Source: Vulcanisaeta distributa JCM 11217
GTDB lineage: Archaea; Thermoproteota; Thermoprotei; Thermoproteales; Thermocladiaceae
Reading direction: 5' to 3'
DNA length: 64,000 nt
Assembly (NCBI RefSeq): GCF_001316005.1
Contig: NZ_BBBJ01000003.1
Location: 1 to 64,000 of the forward strand
Part shown: in pieces, positions 9,973 through 19,801 of the stretch
How the letters are laid out: every line of letters starts with the position of its first letter
Numbering within the stretch: the first letter of the stretch is position 1
Notes under the pieces: generated by a model
Told to the model about the DNA's origin: nothing
The model's input: only the letters and a program-made list of their open reading frames with translations
Databases searched by the model: none
Program-made: the position numbers and the translations under genes

Positions 9973-10272
9973 CTAATAAAGCAGTGCTCTTCCCTTCCTA
10001 ACCAACCTGCCAGTGCCTGAATCAACCACTAGGTTTAGCGTCTCCAGGGTCGTCTGCCCAATGAGGACCTTACCCAAGCCATCAATTATCATTATAGGCA
10101 CGACCCTCCTACGGCCCTCAACCTCTATCAACGCGGCGCTCGCCACATACTCAACCTCACCCCCCCTGGCAGTTTCGGCAACATCCCTATAGAACATGGG
10201 TAACCTTAACTCATCGGCCAATTCCCTGGGCATCGCCGTATCCGTAGCGCCGGCATCGACCAAGGCATTCAC
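9973..10272 (-). CDS. retropepsin-like aspartyl protease domain protein
   Basis: This is a small clan AA (retropepsin-like) protein. The active-site motif is ALVDAGATDTAMP (usually D-T/S-G-A; here D-A-G-A), and the second conserved turn is KVLIGQTTLETLNL. About 100 residues are visible; an open frame continues upstream (EVWVRARIGSLDGSVIKD) and the start is unclear. C7 at 10160 encodes ARGGE. A close paralogue lies at 11148-11510 with a HEPN-MNT pair between them. Such proteins are common and uncharacterised in Thermoproteales; proteolytic activity is not certain given the Ala in the triplet. Confidence 0.7.
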   Translation of the reverse strand: MNALVDAGATDTAMPRELADELRLPMFYRDVAETARGGEVEYVASAALIEVEGRRRVVPIMIIDGLGKVLIGQTTLETLNLVVDSGTGRLVRKGRALLY

Positions 10273-10380
10273 ATCCTTAATTACGGAGCCGTCCAGCGAA
10301 CCAATCCTAGCCCTAACCCAGACCTCACCCTGGCCAATTTAAACACATTGAATTAAACAAAATAAGTCCTTAGTCCCTAC

Positions 10381-10706
10381 CTAAAAGACCCTAACGGCAT
10401 TCCTCAGGAACCACGCGTACGGCGGCCTATCCCTATCCCTGGCACTAACGACTTTAACATCGAATAGATGCGCTAAGTCGCCGAACCTATCCTCGATTTC
10501 CTCTATTACCCTGACCTTAACATCCAATGGATCCCCCCCCTATCAATCACCAATAGGATATCCACATCACTCGAGCCCGTGACCCTACCCGTCACCACGG
10601 AGCCAAAGACATAGCACTCAGCGCCGTACTTCCTAAGTATTGGCGAAACCTCATTAATTAACGACCTCCAATCCCTGAGCAGCCTAATCCTCCTCATAGG
10701 CTCCAT
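10381..10706 (-). CDS. MNT-type nucleotidyltransferase, frameshifted
   Basis: This is a minimal nucleotidyltransferase of the DNA polymerase beta superfamily, the usual partner of HEPN proteins. The motif YVFGSVVTGRVTGSSDVDILLV carries the G-S-x10-D-x-D catalytic pattern. I chose the ATG at 10706 (MEPMRRIRLLRDW) because GGAGGT sits five bases before it, just after the HEPN stop. A C8 run at 10533-10540 breaks the frame; with six bases it continues GDPLDVKVRVIEEIEDRFGD to a stop at 10381. Known HEPN-MNT pairs act as toxin and antitoxin, the MNT modifying the HEPN protein. Confidence 0.8.
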
Positions 10707-10713
10707 AACCTCC

Positions 10714-11103
10714 TCACCAACCAATAATGGACTCGGCAATCCCTAGGGCAATCTCAGCCCTATCCCTATCAACACTGGGCATTCCATACTGGCCGAGGCC
10801 CCCCCTTGAGTCCTCAAGTATTATTAATTCCCTACGATTACTACTCACAAACGCCCTAACCTCCTCACCAGCACTACCTCCTAACTGATTAGCCACGAGC
10901 CCCCCCAGTAATAACCTAATGTTGTGCGTCCTTGGCGGCTCAATCCCGAGCTTTATGAGTAACGCCTTAATTGATAATTGGGCAGCTATCTCAGCATTAA
11001 CCGCCGCGGCGTTGTAAAACCCCCCCCTCTCAAAAGATACCCTGGCAACCACCATGTACTCCTCAGCCCTCCTCATGAAGTCCTCCGCAGCGTCAAGGCT
11101 CAT
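10714..11103 (-). CDS. HEPN domain protein
   Basis: This helical protein of about 130 residues opens MSLDAAEDFMRRAEEYMVVA, then NAAAVNAEIAAQLSIKALLIKLG, the HEPN core with conserved Ala, Glu and Lys. It ends just before the MNT gene, with a Shine-Dalgarno-like GGAGGT in the gap. The start at 11103 fits the family; an upstream ATG would add 10 residues through a G7 run. C8 at 11020 and C7 at 10799 and 10900 each add a Gly. The RNase motif RxxxxH of toxic HEPN proteins is not clear, so this may be the substrate-binding type. Confidence 0.8.
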   Translation of the reverse strand: MSLDAAEDFMRRAEEYMVVARVSFERGGFYNAAAVNAEIAAQLSIKALLIKLGIEPPRTHNIRLLLGGLVANQLGGSAGEEVRAFVSSNRRELIILEDSRGGLGQYGMPSVDRDRAEIALGIAESIIGW

Positions 11104-11147
11104 GAAATTAGCAAGACATTTCTTCCCCCCCATCCAGGGTAATAAAC

Positions 11148-11510
11148 CTATTGATGCAGGGCCAAGAGCAGCACACCCGTCCTCTCTAGCTTGCCCGTGG
11201 TTGAGTCTACCCTCAAGCCGAAGGTCTCCAGCGTAGTTACCCCCCCAATGAGTACTTGCTCAACCTCATCGCTAATTAAAACCACGTTAGTCCTCTCCTC
11301 ACCCATCAACCTAATAACCGCCACACCCTCCTCAAGCGTGGTCTCGCCCCCCCTCGCGGTCACTACACTGACACGCCTACCGGTGCTGGCAATGCCAAGC
11401 TCCTCAGCAGTCCTCTTGGGGATTACTGTGTACGTGGCGCCTGTATCCACAAGTGCCCTGAACTTACCAATCCCCCCCTTACCGCCAATTAACTCAATAT
11501 CGACATACAC
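11148..11510 (-). CDS. retropepsin-like aspartyl protease
   Basis: This is a 120-residue clan AA protein. The active site FRALVDTGATYTVIP carries the full D-T-G-A motif and the second turn reads QVLIGGVTTLETFGL. Its paralogue at 9973-10272 has VLIGQTTLETLNL at the same place, so the C7 run at 11240-11246 has inserted one Gly. C7 at 11347 and 11473 also encode Gly-Gly. It is the first gene of a minus-strand set with the HEPN-MNT pair. Retroviral-type proteases work as dimers; the natural substrate here is unknown. Confidence 0.78.
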   Translation of the reverse strand: MYVDIELIGGKGGIGKFRALVDTGATYTVIPKRTAEELGIASTGRRVSVVTARGGETTLEEGVAVIRLMGEERTNVVLISDEVEQVLIGGVTTLETFGLRVDSTTGKLERTGVLLLALHQ

Positions 11511-11568
11511 GTGCCCCCATCATCAACCTAAGGCCCTTAAGCCATTAATATTGATTTCGGAAAACTTA

Positions 11569-11612
11569 AGTATTGGGGGGGGTGATACTTAGTATCGGGG
11601 GGGGTGATACTT
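11569..11612. repeat. two tandem 22-bp units with inverted arms
   Basis: Units 11569-11590 and 11591-11612 are identical except for one T/C. Each has arms AAGTAT and ATACTT around a G8 run, so each unit is an imperfect palindrome with a G-rich centre. They end at the start of the ATPase gene (11611) and lie between two divergent genes. An operator for the ATPase promoter is the simplest reading; an early translated leader is an alternative. Confidence 0.75.
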
Positions 11613-12680
11613 GCTCTTCAGTACCGAGCCGAAGACCTCGCTAAGCGAGCTCTTTGATAGGGAGGTCGAGATAGAGAGGCTTAGGAACGGCCTTAATGAG
11701 CGGTTGGTCCTCGTGCTTGGGATCAGGAGGGTTGGTAAATCAAGCCTCGTGCTCTCGGTGCTTAATTCTCTAGGCATCGACTACGTATTCATCGACGTTA
11801 GGAAGCTCTACGACAATGTCTCGAGGAAGGTACCTGCGGAGAGAATATACAACGAGTTAAGGTCATCACTGAGCAGGCTTAGCTTTTGGGAGAGGATTAA
11901 GGGAGTCATTAATGAAATCGACGTGTCCCTCGGACCCATTAGGTTTAGACTTGGCACTTCGAGGATCAGGGATGGGATTGCGAGGATCCTTGAGGCAATA
12001 AATGATGTCGGTAGGCACGTTGTGCTCGTCTTCGACGAGGCCCAGTACCTTAGGTACTCAACGATTGGTCTCAGACCACTACTGGCGTATACATATGATT
12101 ACCTTAGGAACGTAACCCTCGTACTCACGGGCAGCGAGGTCGGTCTCCTACACGATTTCCTGGGACTTAATGACCCATCATCGGAGCTTTACGGTAGGTA
12201 CTACTTCGTCATTGAGCTTAGGCCATTCGATAGGGAGAGATCCATTGAGTTCCTGAGGAGGGGGTTCAAGGAGTTGGGAATTAACGTGGATGATAGGGTC
12301 ATTGAGAGGGCTGTCGACGAGCTGGGCGGTATTGCAGGTTGGCTAGTTTACTTTGGCAGGCTTTACCCCCCCGAGAAGGGTGAGGACGCGATCAACGAGG
12401 TTAAGGAGATCGGCGCCAACCTAGTTAGGACTGAACTTGAGGAGTTGTTCTCAAGGAGTCAGTATTACCGGTACATAATGGAGCGGTTGCCGTGCTCGGT
12501 AGGGCTAGGTGGAGCGACATCATGAAGTACCTAATGGCTAGAGTTGGTGAGAGACCAACCAACGCAACGCTGTCCCGGGACCTAAATAACCTAGTTAAGA
12601 TGGGTTTTCTCGCCAAGGATGGTGATTGGTACAGCATCCCGGATCCAATAATTAGGTACGCCGTGCTTAAGACGAGGTAA
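11611..12680 (+). CDS. archaeal-type AAA ATPase with C-terminal winged helix, frameshifted
   Basis: This belongs to the archaeal ATPase family (STAND-like, expanded in Thermoproteales and Pyrococcus). It has Walker A LGIRRVGKSSLVLSV, Walker B HVVLVFDEAQYLR and sensor VLTGSEVGLLHDF. A missing G near 12484 ends the long ORF early; corrected, it continues MEAVAVLGRARWSDIMKYL and a winged-helix-like domain (SRDLNNLVKMGFLAKDGDWY) to 12680. About 356 residues. C7 at 12366 adds a Pro, while the G5 at 12260 is unaltered. The role is unknown; the tandem repeat directly upstream suggests autoregulation. Confidence 0.8.
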
Positions 12681-12693
12681 TTAATTACGGCAT

Positions 12694-12959
12694 CTACAGT
12701 TTTTCATAAACATTCTCTCGTTTACCTATGATGATTACCTTATGATGCGCTGCGTATGGTTTATTTGGTAGATTATCCTGTAATCACCCACCCTAGCTCG
12801 GCATAACCCCCCCCTAAGCGTTCCCTTAAGCTCCTTCTCACAAATTGGGCTGTTAGCTAGTTCATTAATTCTCTCTAGGATCCTATCACGCACATCATTA
12901 GGAAGATCCCTCAATGACCTCTCTGCTTCTCGCGAAAACTCCACCCTGTAACTATTCAT
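12694..12959 (-). CDS. RelE family toxin, C-terminal frameshift
   Basis: This RelE/ParE-superfamily protein reads MNSYRVEFSREAERSLRDLP, ILERINELANSP and CRARVGDYRIIYQI, the classic RelE core. RelE toxins cleave mRNA in the ribosome A site. The C8 run at 12807-12814 gives LRGGLCR where the family has LxGL. One missing G near 12737 restores a C-terminus RVIIIGKRENVYEKL and a stop at 12694, which is the canonical end. The start overlaps the stop of the upstream 248-residue gene by four bases (ATGA), the usual toxin-antitoxin coupling. Confidence 0.85.
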
Positions 12960-13702
12960 TGTTTAATCACGCCCTCCTCCCTCAATGCTTTGTAGGTCTC
13001 GTCACTAATTAGTAGGTCTAGCGTGTCTATGTACGTGTCAAGCTCCTCCGCATATGCCCTAGACCACTGGGCAAGAGAATCAAGGTTCTCCCTCCTGAAC
13101 TCCTTAACAATGCCCAGCACCGCGGTTGTTGATGAGTACCACGCGAACATTGTAGCCATTAGGTAAGCCGACGTCTCACCAACCTCATTAAGCGCTCGTT
13201 CATTGATCCTGTCCATGAGGCCATCAAACCCATACTTAACCACGTTATTTATGACCCATTGATCATGCTCAATGAGTATGGATAATGCGTAGACGAGGTC
13301 CTCGGCACGTGAGTAATTGGTTGACCTAATCAACCTAGCCAATTCCCTACCAAGCGCCAACTCGACCCTGCCAAAGTCATTAATGCTAATCCTCCCCCCC
13401 AAACCAATATTGCTGGATACGTGCTGGGTTAGCTTGATTATTGGGTTTATAATCTTAACAGTGAATGTCGAGAGATTTGTTAGGAATGCATTGCTGAGGT
13501 TGTCGGCACTCAGGACGGTGCGAACCTCATTATCCAACGCATCCCTAAAGGCGCTCAAGGTATTATCTATTAAATCCCTTGGTATGTCCAGGGCAGTCAC
13601 GTAATCAATGGACTGCTTAACAACTAATGCTGCAGCCCCCCCGCCAAGCCCCCCCACGGGCCTCGGAATCAAGTACTGCTGCAATACAGTCAGCGTCTCC
13701 AC
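12956..13702 (-). CDS. uncharacterised 248-residue partner of RelE
   Basis: I do not recognise the family. The protein starts METLTVLQQYLIPRPVG, is almost wholly helical, and lacks a visible AbrB, RHH or Phd-like N-terminal DNA-binding domain. Its C-terminal DLLISDETYKALREEGVIKQ ends four bases into the RelE gene, so the two are translated together. Normal RelB antitoxins have 60-90 residues. It could be a large antitoxin or an unrelated protein whose last exon-like segment supplies the antidote peptide. C7 runs at 13394, 13636 and 13649 each encode Gly-Gly. Confidence 0.6.
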   Translation of the reverse strand: METLTVLQQYLIPRPVGGLGGGAAALVVKQSIDYVTALDIPRDLIDNTLSAFRDALDNEVRTVLSADNLSNAFLTNLSTFTVKIINPIIKLTQHVSSNIGLGGRISINDFGRVELALGRELARLIRSTNYSRAEDLVYALSILIEHDQWVINNVVKYGFDGLMDRINERALNEVGETSAYLMATMFAWYSSTTAVLGIVKEFRRENLDSLAQWSRAYAEELDTYIDTLDLLISDETYKALREEGVIKQ

Positions 13703-13799
13703 ATTAATTTTTGCTTAATTTCTCTTAAAAATCATTCCCGTCTCAGGTTAATACCGGTCATCGTAGTGCCTTATTAATTAAGTTGGTAATGCTTTACTG

Positions 13800-14922
13800 A
13801 TGAGGAGCAGGGGTTCACTATCAACAATACTCGCCGGAATACTAGTACTAATTGCTTTACTCATGGGCATTGGCATTGCCGTTGAGGTCATGTCCGCTGT
13901 AATAACCCTGGAGAACCTAGCTGCTAACACGTGAATGCCGTGGGCAGGGCAGCCGCCACGTACAGCGGCTTAATAACGCAGGGAAACACATTAGTAAGTA
14001 CCAAGGGCCCAGTAACCATAATAGGCGTAGTGACACCAGACGGTTTTAAGTTCACTAATGAGACCACGTATGAGTACTCAGGCGAGGGCGCAGGGCCTGA
14101 GTTGTTATTAACAAACGTGGGCCCGGTAATGCTAGACCCAGCCCAGCAGTCGATGGTTGATGCTGAGCTTAGTAGCAACATCATCGTTAATTACCTAAAT
14201 CACTGGGTTGAGGCCGTAATAGTCACTGGGCAAGGCAATGAGCAAGTGTTTAGCGGTGTAATTGTAATGATTGGCAATGAACCCTACCTACTGCACATAT
14301 CCAGGGATAACGAGCCCAACTACATAGTGGGACCACTAACGGGGAGTAACGCCTACGTACTGCGTGACTACGGAATTGGACAGTACGGCTGCGAGGCACT
14401 CTACTCATTCCCCCCCTGGAACTGGTTCGTCAATGAACCACAGAGTAATACTACGTGCCCAGCACCACCGCCAGGCCCAATAACCACACTCCTATACCAG
14501 GGTTACTGGCCTGAGATATCCATAAAGCCTGTGAACACAACCGCAGTAAGCATTGAGGTAACTTTCACAAAGGGAACAAAGTTCTCAGCAAAGCCCCCCA
14601 GCACTTCACCCTCAGTTTCCTGGACCAAGGAGACGCCAAGTGGTTAAACGCAACGTGCGTGGGAGCCAATGAGTATGGGGGGGACTGCTCATTCACAATA
14701 AACACCATCTACTCAACACTACAGCAAAGCCTCAACTACAGCATAATCGTCAACTTCCACCAGGAAGTGCCAAGGAATTACTACCTAGTGATGACCATAA
14801 CATACATAGACAACCTCCCGGATGAGTGGTTCGTATGGAACATAACCAATTACTCAATCATTAACTACCCAACCTGGCTAGACGCCGGTGGACCACCCGC
14901 GAGCGTGGTTTATGATGGTTGA
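13800..14922 (+). CDS. type IV pilin-like secreted protein, frameshifted
   Basis: The start MRSRGSLSTILAGILVLIAL at 13800 lies 26 bases after a TATA-like stretch and matches archaeal class III (pilin/archaellin) signals: short basic head, then one long hydrophobic helix. A missing G near 13930 and a C6 at 14594-14599 (four fit) break the frame; corrected, one protein of about 370 residues results with Asn-rich beta segments and several N-x-S/T sites. C7 at 14410 and G7 at 14677 add single residues. It is probably a pilus or adhesin subunit on the cell surface. A protein of the same type lies at 30845. Confidence 0.65.
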
Positions 14923-15929
14923 GGTTTATGACCCAGCAACTCCCTATAGAGCCTTAACCAGGTGTATATCGACTCACCCCCCCCAGCCACAAGCCTATCC
15001 CTCAAGACCCTATACGCCGTTGCGTAACCCCCCCTAAAGACAAGAAACGCATAAAAGGCATTCAGCTTCGCCCTATCCCCCCCCGCATCACTCCCGAAAT
15101 CACTAAGCAACATCCTCAGTGTACCTATGGTGAATAACATTGGCATTATCACCAATGAGTCAACGCCCTGAGTAGGTGCTTAATCATTAACGCATAGTTG
15201 TTAATGCCTGTTATGTGAACTCCCCCCCTCCTAATCAACGACTTAAGAAGCATATAATTCGCGTATGCACTTAAGTGCTCATTGCAATTACCGCTGTTGT
15301 CCCCCCCATCCCACGGGCACCTGGAAACCAAGGCGTCATCAACTGGCCAATCATTAACGCATAAATACCCAACACCACGCCCTCATCAACACACTGCCTA
15401 ACAGCCTTAGGAACACCCCCCCCAACAACACCCAATAGGTCATTTATGTACTCAGCAACTGGCCTATGGTTTATGATTAAGGCTAGCGTGGGGGCCAAAG
15501 CCTATTGAGCCCCCCCCATGGACTATCCTTGCATGAGGAACACCACCGATCTCCAGATCCCTAGGCCCAGGCCTCTTACCAACATCAGCAACCCCCCCAA
15601 CCAATCTACTCCCAAGTTTCCTGGCGTTTTCGTAGCGCTCAGCAAATGCTTTTTCGAGGACAGCCCCCCATTAACCACCACGTCACCCACCTCCGCAATG
15701 CTGAGCATCCTAAGCAGCGCCTCGGCACCCCCCCATAACCAACGCAGTGAACCTCATCCACGTTCAATAACTCGCCATTACAGCCGTGGGCATTGTCCGT
15801 GAATACCACGACACCACTCGGCCTCACCACCTCAGCATTAATCCTAAGCACGTCTCCGCGACTCCCAACACCGCCCGGTATATAGGCTATCAGCCTCATG
15901 GAGTCACCCCACGCCCAAGGCCCAGACAT
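14910..15929 (-). pseudogene. heavily broken gene of unknown function
   Basis: Successive minus-strand frames can be chained from about 15929 to 14910: MRLIAYIPGGVGSRGDVLR, NAEVVRPSGVVVFTDNAHG, then ALLRMLSIAEVGDVVVNGAV, AFAERYENARKLGSRLVG, GVPHARIVHGG, SIGFGPHASLNH, NDLLGVVGG, GIYALMIGQLMTPWF and NYALMIKHLLRALT, ending LLGHKPQPS. At least five frame changes are needed, most at G/C runs of 6-8. The result resembles one soluble protein of about 340 residues. I do not recognise it. It may be a true pseudogene or a normal gene with an unusual density of runs. Confidence 0.45.
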
Positions 15930-16147
15930 TTGATAAAGCCCTCAATCACTCACCAACTTGATTGTCCCCCCCGGGTAATAAATAGTTAATCCTCAAATAA
16001 CACAGGCCTGCGGGCCACTCTAGCGGCTTTAGATTACATGGCTCACGACCCGACACTGGAAAAATCTATTAATTTGGCTCTTGGCCTATATACCACTCAC
16101 TTATTTTACTTGGTTATCTTATTAGCCCAGACCACTGATTACTACCG

Positions 16148-16381
16148 ATGAGCCTCTGGGACTACGCCTTCGGCGTGATGATGACGGCACTGGCAATTAT
16201 TGGCGCCTACGTGACAGTACTCGGCCTCATCACCAGAAACCCACACACCATGGTCGCAGCCTCAATGCTCATGATATCCTCAGCATCGGTGGTCTCAATA
16301 GCACTGGCTATGAGACAATCAAACCGAGGTTATGAAAACATTAATCAGCCAGGTCTCGATCATCAGCCTACAGCAGCATGA
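16148..16381 (+). CDS. small two-helix membrane protein
   Basis: This is a 77-residue protein with two hydrophobic segments (FGVMMTALAIIGAYVTVLGLI and a second from HTMVAASMLMISSASVVSIA) and a polar, Asn/Gln-rich tail. An AT-rich stretch about 40 bases upstream could be the promoter. No family is recognised. It sits alone between the broken gene and an AbrB relic. The frame is intact. Confidence 0.5.
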   Translation: MSLWDYAFGVMMTALAIIGAYVTVLGLITRNPHTMVAASMLMISSASVVSIALAMRQSNRGYENINQPGLDHQPTAA

Positions 16382-16489
16382 ATTCCCATCATCAACATAG
16401 GGAACACGCCTAACCCACTTTTATGCCTAGCCGCTCATTTAGACATTACGCAGCAGAATTCCCAAGTTAGCGCCCTTGACCCGTTATTG

Positions 16490-16669
16490 CCAATGAGGGA
16501 AATAGCCCACCAAGTAAGGTCCCTCTTCCTGCTGAGCCTATTGGGGGGGTCCTTGGACATTGCTTGAGCTCGTTATGCGTGCATAGTAATTAGGCATAAT
16601 GGTAAGGTAACTGAATTAAGAGACATACCCACTAAGGATAAGTTTTGCCGAGACTTAGTCCACCGGTGA
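16490..16669 (+). pseudogene. relic of AbrB/SpoVT-like protein
   Basis: The segment GSLDIA-stop-ARYACIVIRHNGKVTELRD aligns with GIEWARYADILIRHNGRLIKLRG of the intact AbrB-like gene at 29905. The stop is a TGA where that gene has Trp (TGG). A G7 run at 16543 lies just before. Only the middle of the protein is present, so this looks like a decaying copy. Confidence 0.6.
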
Positions 16670-16704
16670 TTATTACCGCTTAAGCCCTAACTGAGGCGTC
16701 CACG

Positions 16705-16914
16705 TTGGCTCACCTAACGCAGGGCAGGAAGGAGGGGGGGTTGATAGCTTACGCCGCCTATGTCCTCACCAACTGCGGCATAAACCTCACTGAGGTAGTA
16801 AAGGCTCTAAGGGGGGGCCCATGGACTACGAACCACCGCAATACACGGGCATTCAGCCTGGAAAGACACGGCATTAAGGAGATGGCACCGAGGGACGCAG
16901 GGATGAGGAGATAG
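16705..16914 (+). CDS. possible small ORF next to AbrB relic
   Basis: This 69-residue frame starts MAHLTQGRKEG and includes IAYAAYVLTNCGINLTEVVKAL, a plausible helical segment, before passing through a G7 run at 16811 into a low-quality C-terminus that may be out of frame. No family is recognised. It may be the remnant of a gene paired with the adjacent AbrB relic. The coding call is weak. Confidence 0.25.
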   Translation: MAHLTQGRKEGGLIAYAAYVLTNCGINLTEVVKALRGGPWTTNHRNTRAFSLERHGIKEMAPRDAGMRR

Positions 16915-17025
16915 TTGGTTTATGAGGTCATGAGGATGATGACCACGTGCAAGCCGGAGGTTGAGGTGGAACAGCTTTAAGAAGAAATTGCTTAGTTTTA
17001 AATGGGGCCTAATCCCCCTCCCTCA

Positions 17026-19025
17026 CTACCTACCCAGTAGCGTTGATAATGCCTGGGCAGCCCCCCCATAAACATTCAACTGACCCAACCCAGTGACAGG
17101 GCTCCACTGACCCGGCACTGACCAGTATAGGCCATTATCGCCACCCAGCGTCGGAACATAGCTCCAGAGATCCCTGTGAAGAAGCTTGCCGATGTTATCG
17201 TGATGTTGCTAACATAAGCCTCGCTGGGCATGTAGTGGTAAATCAAGTACATGCTTGGTGCCAAGTCACCAATTGCGTAATTAACGCCAGTGCCGTATAG
17301 GTAGCTCTGTATTGTGGTTGTCATGCCTGCTGATAGAGGCGTCGCTAGGCTAGTACCGCCTATGAAGTACGGCGGTATAACGCCATTAAGGACTATGAAG
17401 ACGCCAGTGTATGGGTCGGCATCAGCGGCAATGTCCGGAACACCCCTCATTCCCGTAGTATTAAACCAAATCCCGAGGTCAGGCTCATACACGTACTGCA
17501 ACTCATAGGGCATACTGATCAACTTCTGGCCAGGTGTCTCTGGGAAGGTGAAGGAGTAACCACCACCACTACCCCATACTATGAATGGATTCCAGTTCCA
17601 AGCAGTCTCCATGCGCTGTGCATAACCACCAACAAACTGGGCAAACAACTCAGTACCACCAACACCGGTTACCCATGGGTCGCTGGCTGGATAAAATACA
17701 CTTGGTTCCATGGGCATGTTAAATGCGAACCAATAAACGTCATAGGCACCCCCCCAATCACCTGACGCCGCAAATGCGCCAATGCCCTCCGCGGCTGCCT
17801 GCATGAATATCTCGTCATAGCCATAGAGTAGGTTGTAACTTGGCGGTGGGTAATAGAACATGTCCTCCCAGGAGCCCCCCCAACTCATACTAATGAAGTT
17901 TGCCAGGGAGTTATTAACCACGTACTCCACATCAACGAATAAGTCATCACCAGAGTCCGGGGGGGCCACAACAAGGAGTATCTTAGCTCCAGGAGCCATA
18001 GTGTGTGAGTACTCAACATCCAACGCAGTCTCCCAAGACCAACCCTCAGCATAGGGCAGGTTATAAGGCGTTAATGTGGGCACGCCGGTTGGGTAAATGA
18101 CCTGGCATGAAGCAGGCGGCGGTAGGTAGAATATGCTGTCGAAAGTCGCCAGGTCCTGGCAGGCAATGTCCTGGTAAACATATTGACTGGCCAATGTGAA
18201 GTTAACATCACCAAAGGCATCAACAATGGCTATCGTCAAGCCCTGGCCAGAGTAACCACTGTAGAACAGCGGTAATTCATCATACATCCACTCAAGGCCG
18301 AATGGGAACCAAATCACCGCGTAACCCCACTCCTCCTGAGCACTCCTCAACGCATTGAGGGCGTAAACCATGCCCATGAGGCTCGGCCTAGCCATTAAGT
18401 ACTGAGCAATCAACTGAGCCATGTTAAGCCTGGCATACGCCGGCTTACCATTAACCCTAACCGCATTACCCAACAACTGACCTGGACTCAAGCCAAGGGG
18501 TAATGACTCCTTAACAATCATTGGCTGGTACTGAGGCGCCTTACTATGCACCGCAAAGTAACCCAGTGGTATACACTCCCCCCCAGCCAATATCCACTGC
18601 GTTATGTTGCTCGGCGCCGATTGTAGGGCTGTTAGGAAGTTGTCTACTGCCGATGCGTTGCCGGTGGCTTCTATGAGCATTGGGAATGTGTAATTAACGA
18701 CTAAGCCATACTCCTCAGCAAGACCCGTTATATAACTAAAGACATAACCAGGCGGCGAATACCACTCAGCAAACTCCTGAGGAGTAATGAAGTGGTGGAA
18801 GTAGGGACTTGAAGCATTGTAATACATCTGATTCAGTAGGTTTACGAGGCTCGACTCATTGCTTAGCCTAAGCCAGACAATCACGTGACTTGGGTTTGAA
18901 CCAGGCACGCCTGGGACAACCTCCTCACAAGTGAAGTACTGGGCTTGTTGGGCGTGAACCGTAAGCGCCATCACCGCCAACACAGTTATGAGGGACAGAA
19001 CCACATAGGCTAGTTTCCTCGTCAT
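17026..19025 (-). CDS. S53 family (kumamolisin/sedolisin) acid serine-carboxyl protease, frameshifted at C-terminus
   Basis: This is a secreted acid protease. The start at 19025 gives the signal peptide MTRKLAYVVLSLITVLAVMA ending near HAQQ, about 27 bases after an AT-rich TATA box. The N-terminal pro-domain (residues about 30-200) is followed by the catalytic domain: Glu/Asp in EGWSWETALDVEYSH, oxyanion Asp in AASGDWGGAYD (SGDxGA expected) and catalytic Ser in GGTSLATPLSAG. One missing base near 17168 restores the calcium-site tail GGD-NGLYWSVPGQWSPVTGLGQLN and a stop at 17026. Runs of seven at 17061, 17749, 17875, 17959 and 18578 add residues. About 666 residues, a usual length. Confidence 0.9.
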
Positions 19026-19260
19026 AAAACAAAGCACGCCAACACACCTTTTAAGCATTACCCTAATTTTTAAAGAGACCTCAGCAAGTAATGTGAATAT
19101 GGTCAACGAATACGCAGAGCATTAGGACGATGGTAAAAACAGCCCTTTACCTCTAATTCCATAATTTTTATTAAATTATTATTAAGGAATTAATTCCTAA
19201 GCAACCACACCACGCCGGGTGGGTTACCTTTAAATTCCGGGATTGCCCCCCCTGTATCTG

Positions 19261-19625
19261 GTGGTCGAGGAGATAACCTGCGAGAGGTGTGAGCTCAATA
19301 ATGGAGTCCTAAACTGCAGCAACTGCAGGCGCATGGAAAGCCGGCGGTTAGGGAGGCGCTGATGGCCATAACGGGCGCAGGGGGGGCCCTATACCTACTG
19401 GTCTCAATACTAACAACGAGCATATACCAAATACCACTAATCGCAATACTCACCGCAACCACAATAGCACTAAGCCTATACACAGCATACGCACTAAACA
19501 AGGAGCTAAGCAAGGCACTAACCGCAGTAACAGCCACAACCCTAACCCTAGGACTAGCAACAACACTGGTAATCTTCACAATAGGCCTAAGAGCCTCAGC
19601 AGCAGCCCTAGGCTCAGGTGGGTAA
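19261..19625 (+). CDS. zinc-finger plus membrane-segment small protein, frameshifted
   Basis: A GTG start at 19261 lies 27 bases after a TATA box (19228-19236). The first 25 residues hold two Cys pairs (CERC, CSNC), a small zinc ribbon. One missing base near 19335 joins it to a frame with three hydrophobic segments (ALYLLVSILTTSIYQIPLIA, ATTIALSLYTAYAL, TLGLATTLVIFTIGL). The result is a protein of about 121 residues resembling archaeal zinc-ribbon membrane proteins of unknown function. G7 at 19380 encodes GAGGAL. Confidence 0.6.
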
Positions 19626-19689
19626 TCTACGGGGGTAGGGCTCTACGAGCTTGTGAGGCTATCGAGGGGTTAGTATATATTGACCACGG

Positions 19690-19801
19690 AATTATAAATA
19701 TTTTATTTATAAGTTCCAACGAACCGCTAAATAGCAACGAATTATTCAACGAACATTCCAAGGGTGTTCTTTAAAAACCCCCCCAACCCAAAGGTGCCCT
19801 G
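19690..19801 (+). promoter_or_regulatory. promoter block shared with the giant surface-protein gene
   Basis: This upstream region aligns with the region before 32812. Shared parts in order are TATTTTATTTATA, TTATTC, CATTCCAAG, a TTAAAA TATA box, and a C7 run, followed by the start codon about 25 bases later. The spacing is similar in both, which indicates common regulation of the two surface proteins. Confidence 0.7.

Noticed and set aside
14910-15929. NurA-type nuclease
   Set aside because: Some segments faintly recall NurA but no catalytic motif can be placed.
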